From G963668185 sp965237445 (GTDB taxonomy: Bacteria > Chloroflexota > Dehalococcoidia > Lucifugimonadales > G963668185): a stretch of DNA of 64,000 bases. Numbering within the stretch: position 1 is the first letter of the stretch; each line of letters begins with the position of its first letter. The notes under the pieces are model-generated. The model did not search any database and was not told the DNA's origin. It worked only from the letters and a program-made list of their open reading frames with translations. Shown one piece after another: positions 59,401 to 64,000 of this stretch. The stretch is taken from contig OZ250142.1 of assembly GCA_965237445.1 (NCBI GenBank), forward strand, positions 248,001-312,000, given 5' to 3'. The position numbers and the translations under genes are program-made.

Positions 59401-60085
59401 GGTCGTCCGGCGCGGGGTACAGGAACAGATTCATGTTCTGCCGCCAGTAAGGGTCGGCGTTTTCAACCGCCCGAACCAGTCCGGTGACTGAGAGCGTTAC
59501 ACGTGCGGGGTCTGAGATGGAGCCGGCCAAGACGATTTCGTCGCCGACGCCAATGTTGAGGACGTCACTGATACGTTCGCCAAGAACTGCTTCAACCATA
59601 GGGCCGGCAGAGCCCGGGGTGACTCCACCCCGTGGCAACCGACCTTCGTAGACTTCCGTGTATCGCTCCAGACCGGTGAAGAATTGCACGAAGCCGGTAG
59701 ACACGCGCCCCCCGCCAGCGGACGAATCGGGAAGAGGGCGGCCGGGAAGGCCAGCAATGTACGGTCCGAGTTGGTTGTATCGTTCAACGCCATCATTCAA
59801 CTCGCCTAATGTGGAATCGAACGCCTCTCTGACGTTGTCATCGGTCGTGGAGGTAACTACTGCATCGAGGGGAAGGTACGGGGCATATGTGTATATGCTC
59901 AAGAAGCCAGGCGAGGCGCGTTCCACGGCAGTATTGAATGCCAACTGACGGAGTGAGGAGAGATAGACGGGCGCGCTCGCGACAAGCGCCCCAGCGATGG
60001 CGATTCCAATAAACACAGCAAGCAGCAACCGCCACTCGCTGCGGAGGCGGCGTCTCAGGAGGCTAGTTGCGGTTACCATCCGCAC
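56423..60085 (-). CDS. Large FtsX-type permease (MacB-like), first of pair
   Basis: Paralog of the following gene, 1220 residues, same plan: N-terminal helix (WRLLLAVFIGIAIAGALVAS), large extracellular region, FtsX helices (VPLLLLLTIMVATVLYYLAMMVSYLVTSRTADVALLRSRGTSTVQLL), a central block of several extra helices, another extracellular domain and C-terminal FtsX helices (HGNRNQMGFMQAMGLTRRQISGLISVEHLLVAMIG). Shared motifs RSRG and AMGLTRRQ mirror those in the paralog. No ATP-binding gene accompanies them. GTG start; no clear ribosome-binding site. The two might form a heterodimer. Confidence 0.87.
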   Translation of the reverse strand: MRMVTATSLLRRRLRSEWRLLLAVFIGIAIAGALVASAPVYLSSLRQLAFNTAVERASPGFLSIYTYAPYLPLDAVVTSTTDDNVREAFDSTLGELNDGVERYNQLGPYIAGLPGRPLPDSSAGGGRVSTGFVQFFTGLERYTEVYEGRLPRGGVTPGSAGPMVEAVLGERISDVLNIGVGDEIVLAGSISDPARVTLSVTGLVRAVENADPYWRQNMNLFLYPAPDDQPLERGLEVDAEEPPVAAFVTEEAMVSAIGQAFPGSLVSAHWYMTMDREALQQLSAEEIEERLDDLNVRLAETMGGATPITGIRALLDDLERRTFFSSVPLLLLLTIMVATVLYYLAMMVSYLVTSRTADVALLRSRGTSTVQLLRLLAYEGVALVVLAVLVSPLVAMGLIAVAGKLPYFHQFTNGEFLPVQFEVLPFLTAAGVGVFCLVLFVTPAALGARAGLIIHRLRASRPPTIPFFQRYYLDAALLILGGLIFWELRSRGQLISGGLFTGVQINEAMLIAPVLFLTVVALLFMRLFPLFVRYLSGDSPALIHVIAGGGLAAAVAGLVFREVRAGNPIGWIEPVLVLGGFAAAYWLSNRSRRPAIVTAGLVVQALLIIWFLWFEPPREGEFMRIPTIVLVAAVPMQAAFLALRLLSSVAPVWVSLALLNMARNPPQYSWLVLLVVIVTGLGILATTVGGTLDRSREEQALYNVGADLRVAGLRILRQRSTESLKELYMTIPGVTSVSVAMRGRGSVGAGTGASQFEFLALESQEFPYISWYREDFSDKSLEGVMRELRNGGTLAPIPLPEGVTHIQAWVNPEDEYRGLFLWFVVQDRLGNIATFTAGGLGEPGWSLLSADLNRKLEHPVSLVSINLFEPGFGAVGTSGTFLIDSVQAVGPDGTVHLLEDFEGPIGWVPVTTSDVSSDRLRITRRESISGASAGSFTFGKEMNLGIRGIYRATARGRVPIVVSSSFINATGITVGDAFTIEVGQRYIPVIVMDKVNYFPTMNPQLGVGYVLIDLELLLERLNMLTPTGAATPNELFIKEAPGADYAVRSVLYSLVQTNTQVSDREWQAGVSGLDPLVSAGWKAMVTLSVGIIIFTAGLGYVAYLLSFAHGNRNQMGFMQAMGLTRRQISGLISVEHLLVAMIGLGLGTWAGYEMSRIMVSALAVTSSGFPVVPPFILTTDWSIMGPLYVALCAVFVGALYVVNRGITRIDLYSISRLEAA

Positions 60086-60138
60086 TTAATTGGGGCATTG
60101 CAGCGTTTGGCCGTCCGCAAGTTGGGGTTGCCGCGGCT

Positions 60139-61746
60139 CTAGCGTTGATAGACGGTTTGGCCGTCGACGTAAGTCCGCTCGACCACGAGGTCTTTGATCG
60201 CGTCAGGGCTCACGGCTGTGGGATCGTGGCTAAGCACAGCCATGTCGGCCCTCTTGCCAACCTCCAGAGAGCCGACTTCATGCTCCCGATTCATGGCATA
60301 CGCGGCGCCGAGTGTGTACATGCGCAGTCCCTCTTCCGCCGTGACGGCCTCTTCGGGCACAACGGGCTGAGAAAGATAGCGAGTCTTGCGTGTGACGATC
60401 GAGTAGAGCCCGAGCAGCGGGTTTAGAGCGGCACAGGGATTGTCCGAACTTGCGGCGACTACTACCCCTTCCGATAACATCGTCCTCAAGGGATAGGCGA
60501 GTATCTGATCGCCGTCTTCTTGAATGCGGGCCAGGTAGGACTCGTTCATTCCATAAATGAAGGACGGCTGCAGGGACGCGATCACCCCAAGGGACGCCTC
60601 CCGCTTCACCTGCTCGAGCGTCAGCGAACCGCCGTGCTCGATGCGGAACCTTGGCTCCTCAACCGGGTGTTCCCTCAGTGCACGCTCGAATGAATTGAGT
60701 GCTTGCTCGACGGCCCAAGCGCCAAGGGCATGAATGGCCACCTGCATGCCGCGCCTGTGGGCATTCAGCACCAGTTCGTCGGCTTCTTCCTGTGTGTAGT
60801 ACCTGACGCCGGTATGTTCGACATGCCCGTCCGGCGAGAACTTCAGCCTTGCGGCACTTGGAAAGACCGGGTCCATGAAGATCTTCATGGTGCCCGCTCT
60901 CAGCCTATCGGACACTTCCGGAACGCGTTCGCCCCTGCTTGTCGCTTCCGGCGCGGCAAAGAAGCCATCGCCCGCAATGAGCTGGTGCAAGGTTATCGGC
61001 AGCTTTCGCGCCGCGTTGGCGCGCCTGTACAGCTCAGCAGCGTCCGGAACGACGCACGCGTCCCCGACGGAGGTTATGCCGAGGGATGCGTGACGACGGG
61101 CGTTGTGCTCCACCAAGTCAGCGATGGAGTCGCCGTAATGATCGAGGTGGGCACGTAGGGAGAGGTTGTACACGGGGTCCATGGCCCCTTCCCAAAGGGT
61201 GCCGTTCGGCTCGCCGTCCTCACCGTGGAGTATCTGACCGTGAGGAGGATCAGGCGTGTGACGGTCGATGCCTGCCAGCCGCAATGCGGCCGAGTTCGCA
61301 TAGCAAGCGTGGCACGAGCTATCCATGATGCACACGGGGTTGTCGGGCGCGACTTCGTCCAGGTCCGAGCGCAAAAGCCTCGTTCCGCCCTCCATGCGAG
61401 AGGTCGACATGCCCCAGCCCCTGATCCACTTACCGCGCGGGGCCGCGGCGGCAGCCACGGCGATTGCATCGAGGATGCTGTTGACGTTCTCATGCGGGGG
61501 GACGCTGCAGTCCACGGAAACCGGTTCGAGGGTTGTGACGCTGAAGTGGGTGTGCGGATCGATGAAGCCCGGGATCAACGTCCGGCCCGTCAAGTGCTCC
61601 ATTCGTGTATCGGGGCCGGCCATGGCAGCGATCTCGGCCGAGGCTCCTACAGCCTTGATCTTGCCATCCGAGATGGCTATCGCCTGAGCGCGCGCACCGG
61701 TCCCGTCCAGCGTTAGCACGTTGCCACCGGTTATAACCAGATCCAT
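60139..61746 (-). CDS. Amidohydrolase family protein (YtcJ-like)
   Basis: Metal-dependent hydrolase of the amidohydrolase superfamily. Seen: N-terminal strand MDLVITGGNVLTLDGTGARAQAIAI, then LIPGFIDPHTHFSV (HxH metal motif), HNARRHASLGITSV, VAIHALGAWAVEQALN with a metal-ligand His, IEHGGSLTLEQV with another His, and ASSDNPCAALNPLLGLYSIV with the catalytic Asp. 535 residues from the ATG at 61746, which follows AAAGGAG; the longer frame adds seven residues. Members act on N-acyl amino compounds, formamides or imidazolones; the substrate is not readable. It stands after the permease pair on the same strand. Confidence 0.88.
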   Translation of the reverse strand: MDLVITGGNVLTLDGTGARAQAIAISDGKIKAVGASAEIAAMAGPDTRMEHLTGRTLIPGFIDPHTHFSVTTLEPVSVDCSVPPHENVNSILDAIAVAAAAAPRGKWIRGWGMSTSRMEGGTRLLRSDLDEVAPDNPVCIMDSSCHACYANSAALRLAGIDRHTPDPPHGQILHGEDGEPNGTLWEGAMDPVYNLSLRAHLDHYGDSIADLVEHNARRHASLGITSVGDACVVPDAAELYRRANAARKLPITLHQLIAGDGFFAAPEATSRGERVPEVSDRLRAGTMKIFMDPVFPSAARLKFSPDGHVEHTGVRYYTQEEADELVLNAHRRGMQVAIHALGAWAVEQALNSFERALREHPVEEPRFRIEHGGSLTLEQVKREASLGVIASLQPSFIYGMNESYLARIQEDGDQILAYPLRTMLSEGVVVAASSDNPCAALNPLLGLYSIVTRKTRYLSQPVVPEEAVTAEEGLRMYTLGAAYAMNREHEVGSLEVGKRADMAVLSHDPTAVSPDAIKDLVVERTYVDGQTVYQR

Positions 61747-62165
61747 ACTTCCCGGCTCCTTTGCCATTCAATCAGTTAGGTCTAGTTGGAAGAGGGGGCC
61801 GCCGCTTCACTTTACCAGAGCGGGTAGTTGACCGCACCGAACGAGTACGGCGGGCGAACGTTCGGCACGAGCCAAGAAGACGGTCTTGGCACTCGGCGTC
61901 AGCCACAAGAGCCCGCTCCGACCAGCCAATTAGCCGGGGCAATCGAGACCCCGCCATTCGTCCAGTGTGACTCAATTCGCATATTGACAATCACACGCAT
62001 TCGACCATTCTCAGCTACTAGTAAGGCGCGGGGACTCAGATATAGAATCGGACTTCCGAGAACTTTCAGTTGCCCGGCTCAAGACCCACCAACTCACCCG
62101 GGCGGGCACCCGGGCGCCGGCGCGATCAATTGAGGCGAAGCCGTAAGGGCCTACTACTGCTGTAG
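61747..62165. other. Non-coding region before the P/T-rich gene
   Basis: Divergent upstream region of the amidohydrolase and the P/T-rich gene. A TTGACA lies at 61984 but its -10 partner is poor. No convincing gene seen. Confidence 0.55.
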
Positions 62166-63356
62166 CTGGGCTTTCTCAAAGGTTCCCCTTGCAAGCGATC
62201 CATCCTTGCGTTGTGTGCGGTTCTTGCCCTCTTCTCCTTTCAGTCAGACCATAGAGCCAGTGCTCAAGTGCTTCCCACGGTCAGCATCCAGAGTATCGAA
62301 CCGAGACCTGCGCGCGAAGAGCAATCGATGGTGGTCACGGTGAAGATCGACCAGGTGCTTACCGGTAACTCTGGAGAGTGCCAGAAGGTCACCGGCGGTG
62401 TTATTTTTCGGGACTCATGGAAGGGGGAAATCAATTGGCATGCCTTCGTTTTCCGCGTGGGCCATAAGACCCGTACCGCCGCTTCATTCACAGTGGAAGA
62501 CGACGGCGAACGCACGACGAGCCGGACGATCCGAATTCAAGTCAACCCATACTTTGACCAAGAGGAATGCGGATACCGGGCGGGCGGGCCATCGGAGACA
62601 ACTGTCCGGGTGTTGGACAAGGGCAACACCGAGAAGACTACGCCTCCACCGGAACCGGAGCCCACGCCTGTGCCCGAGCCAGAGCCAGAGCCCACGCCTG
62701 AATCGGAACCTAAGCCAGAGCCAGACCCCACAGACACGCCAACTCCTACTCCCACACCAACCGCAACAAGCACGCCTGTGGCGACGACTACGCCAACACC
62801 GACGCCCTCTTCGACACCAAGACCGACGCCTAAGCCAACGCCCAGACCGACGCCCAAGCCAACTGCTGTGCCGACGCCGCGACCTACTCCGACGCCTACG
62901 CCATCACCAACTCCCACGCCAGTATCAACGCCTTCGCCTACGCCGACCCCAGTGCTGTGCCTACGCCGACTACGCCAACACCATCACCTACTCCTACGCC
63001 GACACCGACGCCCACTCCCACGCCTACTCCTCTGCCGACGCCTGCACCAACACCGATTCCTTCCACCCACGCCTACGGTGACGCCGCTGCCGTCACCAAC
63101 ACCGTCGCCTATTCCGATACCAACGTCGGAGCAAATCACGGCGACCGCCGATGCTGAACCGGAAGAGGAAGTCTCGCTGAGGGAGCTGGAACAGCCTGCA
63201 ATCCCAGTCATCGGAGAGCCCATTACCCGAGTTAGGGAAACTCTGGGCGGGATTGCGTCAACGCCGCGGCGCAGGGCCACGCTGATCATCATTCAGGCAA
63301 TAGCCAGTGCCTTTGCCTTCGCCGCGTTTTCCTATCTAATACTCAGGAAGGAATGA
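62166..63356 (+). CDS. P/T-rich surface protein with C-terminal membrane anchor
   Basis: Probably exported. Seen: basic n-region then hydrophobic stretch (ILALCAVLALFSF) as a signal peptide with a likely cut after ASAQ; a beta-rich N-terminal domain of about 110 residues (VSIQSIEPRPAREEQSM through TTVRVLD); a long linker of Pro/Glu then Pro/Thr repeats; a helix (LIIIQAIASAFAFAAFSYLIL) and RKE tail. The start is unclear: the frame is open to CTG at 62166, and the usual TTG at 62211 would cut the signal peptide. Between about 62945 and 63064 the reading frame gives a basic LRR/HHH segment while the next frame continues the P/T repeat, so two compensating frame changes are likely. Confidence 0.7.
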   Translation: MGFLKGSPCKRSILALCAVLALFSFQSDHRASAQVLPTVSIQSIEPRPAREEQSMVVTVKIDQVLTGNSGECQKVTGGVIFRDSWKGEINWHAFVFRVGHKTRTAASFTVEDDGERTTSRTIRIQVNPYFDQEECGYRAGGPSETTVRVLDKGNTEKTTPPPEPEPTPVPEPEPEPTPESEPKPEPDPTDTPTPTPTPTATSTPVATTTPTPTPSSTPRPTPKPTPRPTPKPTAVPTPRPTPTPTPSPTPTPVSTPSPTPTPVLCLRRLRQHHHLLLRRHRRPLPRLLLCRRLHQHRFLPPTPTVTPLPSPTPSPIPIPTSEQITATADAEPEEEVSLRELEQPAIPVIGEPITRVRETLGGIASTPRRRATLIIIQAIASAFAFAAFSYLILRKE

Positions 63357-63399
63357 GGAAAGCCCTGGGCGTTACAGGGCGTGGAGAGGCGCTGGTCAC

Positions 63400-64000
63400 C
63401 TAGGTGACTGCGTCTGCCTCCTGCACTGCGGCAACCGTTATGGGCAGAGTCATCGTGAATTCGGCATACTCCCCGTACACCGTGTCCACGGACAAGTCTC
63501 CTCCCAACCGCCTGGCAACATCAGCAGCAATAGGAAGGGCGAGCCCTGCTCCAGAAGCGCCGTCGCGCGTCGAGAAGAACGGATTAAAAATGTGGCCGAC
63601 AGCATCGTCGGCGATACCCGGACCGTTGTCACGAACCCGTATCTCAACGAGGCCGCCCACTTGCTTGGTAGACACGGACAGCACAGGCTCGTAACTCGGG
63701 TCCGAAGTCTGCACTTTAGATCGCATAGCAAAGCAGGCATTCGATAACAGGTTAAGGACTGCTTCTCCCAAGTCACCCTCAACCAGCAACATCTCTCGCA
63801 GAGATAAGTCGAGGTCGAAGTCCTGCCGCATGGAGAAATCTTGCCACTCCGCGTTGAAGGTCTTGTACCCGGTCTGAACGGCATCCCGAAGCACGGCGTT
63901 CAGGTCGGTCATGGCCGGCCTTCCACCCACGACACCCAGGCCACGCATGCGCTCCACTATAGCCAAAGCACGGCCTCCATTAGAAAGGACGCGATTCAGG
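63400..64000 (-). CDS. Histidine kinase, C-terminal part (partial)
   Basis: ATPase half of a two-component sensor kinase; its N-terminal part lies beyond the window, and the frame is open to the last base. Seen: LNRVLSNGGRALAIVERMRGLG, like the end of the dimerisation helix; N box NLLSNACFAMR; G1 DNGPGIADDA; F box IFNPFFSTRDG; G2 GAGLALPIA; ending EFTMTLPI. The His box and sensor domains are not visible. The protein would phosphorylate a response regulator not in the window. It is convergent with the surface-protein gene. Confidence 0.88.
   Translation of the reverse strand, partial: LNRVLSNGGRALAIVERMRGLGVVGGRPAMTDLNAVLRDAVQTGYKTFNAEWQDFSMRQDFDLDLSLREMLLVEGDLGEAVLNLLSNACFAMRSKVQTSDPSYEPVLSVSTKQVGGLVEIRVRDNGPGIADDAVGHIFNPFFSTRDGASGAGLALPIAADVARRLGGDLSVDTVYGEYAEFTMTLPITVAAVQEADAVT

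Noticed and set aside
62537..62917. Minus-strand GV-repeat protein opposite the P/T linker
   Set aside because: It is the antisense reading of a P/T-rich repeat; no start signal.

Overview
The window looks like a piece of a chromosome from a free-living, GC-rich bacterium, most likely a Chloroflexota member of the SAR202/Dehalococcoidia type. This is an inference from gene content: coenzyme F420 ligase (CofE), a DUF2277 protein, a DUF1800/DUF1501/NHL cluster, a P/T-rich surface protein with a C-terminal membrane anchor, MaoC half-proteins, and many small oxidoreductase-like and hydrolase genes in short operons. No rRNA, tRNA, CRISPR array or phage structural gene was seen. The first and last genes are cut by the window ends.

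Layout. 0-2.6 kb: a truncated unknown gene, then ribokinase and a HAD phosphatase on the minus strand. 2.7-5.6 kb: a one-carbon operon (formate-THF ligase plus a GcvT-like aminomethyltransferase) ending in a strong hairpin. 5.7-9.2 kb, minus strand: NAD(P)-binding protein, VapBC-type toxin/antitoxin, a tautomerase and a MoxR/ChlI-type ATPase. 9.6-11.2 kb: a serine beta-lactamase-fold hydrolase. 11.2-12.5 kb: non-coding, repeat-rich. 12.5-20.3 kb: M20 peptidase, two paralogous MFS exporters coupled to a methyltransferase, a PPOX-fold protein, DUF2277, FolB divergent from CofE, and a winged-helix regulator behind a near-consensus promoter. 20.3-26.9 kb: TenA, a frameshifted BioD-like/DRTGG protein, SAM decarboxylase and spermidine synthase (polyamine pair), a UvrD/PcrA helicase and two MaoC half-dehydratases. 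27.3-30.5 kb: a copper P-type ATPase preceded by four almost identical tandem metal-binding domains with a frame change between the second and third. 31.2-36.4 kb: secA-polX-hypothetical operon. 36.5-46.7 kb: S9 peptidase, Prs, NHL/DUF1501/DUF1800 cluster, a homocysteine methyltransferase-like protein, a divergent crotonase and a HemL-like aminotransferase. 47.4-52.1 kb: a two-gene ABC exporter inside what looks like a composite transposon. 53.0-61.7 kb: two giant FtsX-type permeases and an amidohydrolase. 62.2-64.0 kb: a P/T-rich surface protein and the 3' end of a histidine kinase.

The most interesting signals are not ordinary genes. (1) The ABC exporter pair is flanked by two direct copies of a ~440 bp element with 13-bp perfect terminal inverted repeats and no recognisable transposase. 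The outer ends of the pair abut an identical 8-bp sequence (GGCCTGCT), as expected for a target-site duplication of the whole unit. (2) A dispersed, apparently non-coding ~427 bp element occurs twice (near 30.7 and 47.2 kb, opposite strands) with a shorter relative near 12.1 kb. Each begins with an operator/promoter-like block and ends in three tandem decamers, whose core pentamer differs between elements while its position is kept. (3) The copA repeats end in a start codon that overlaps a stop codon, splitting a two-domain metal-binding protein from the pump. A family of short GGGTTTCAAACCC-type hairpins and a ~200 bp tandem repeat occupy other intergenic stretches.
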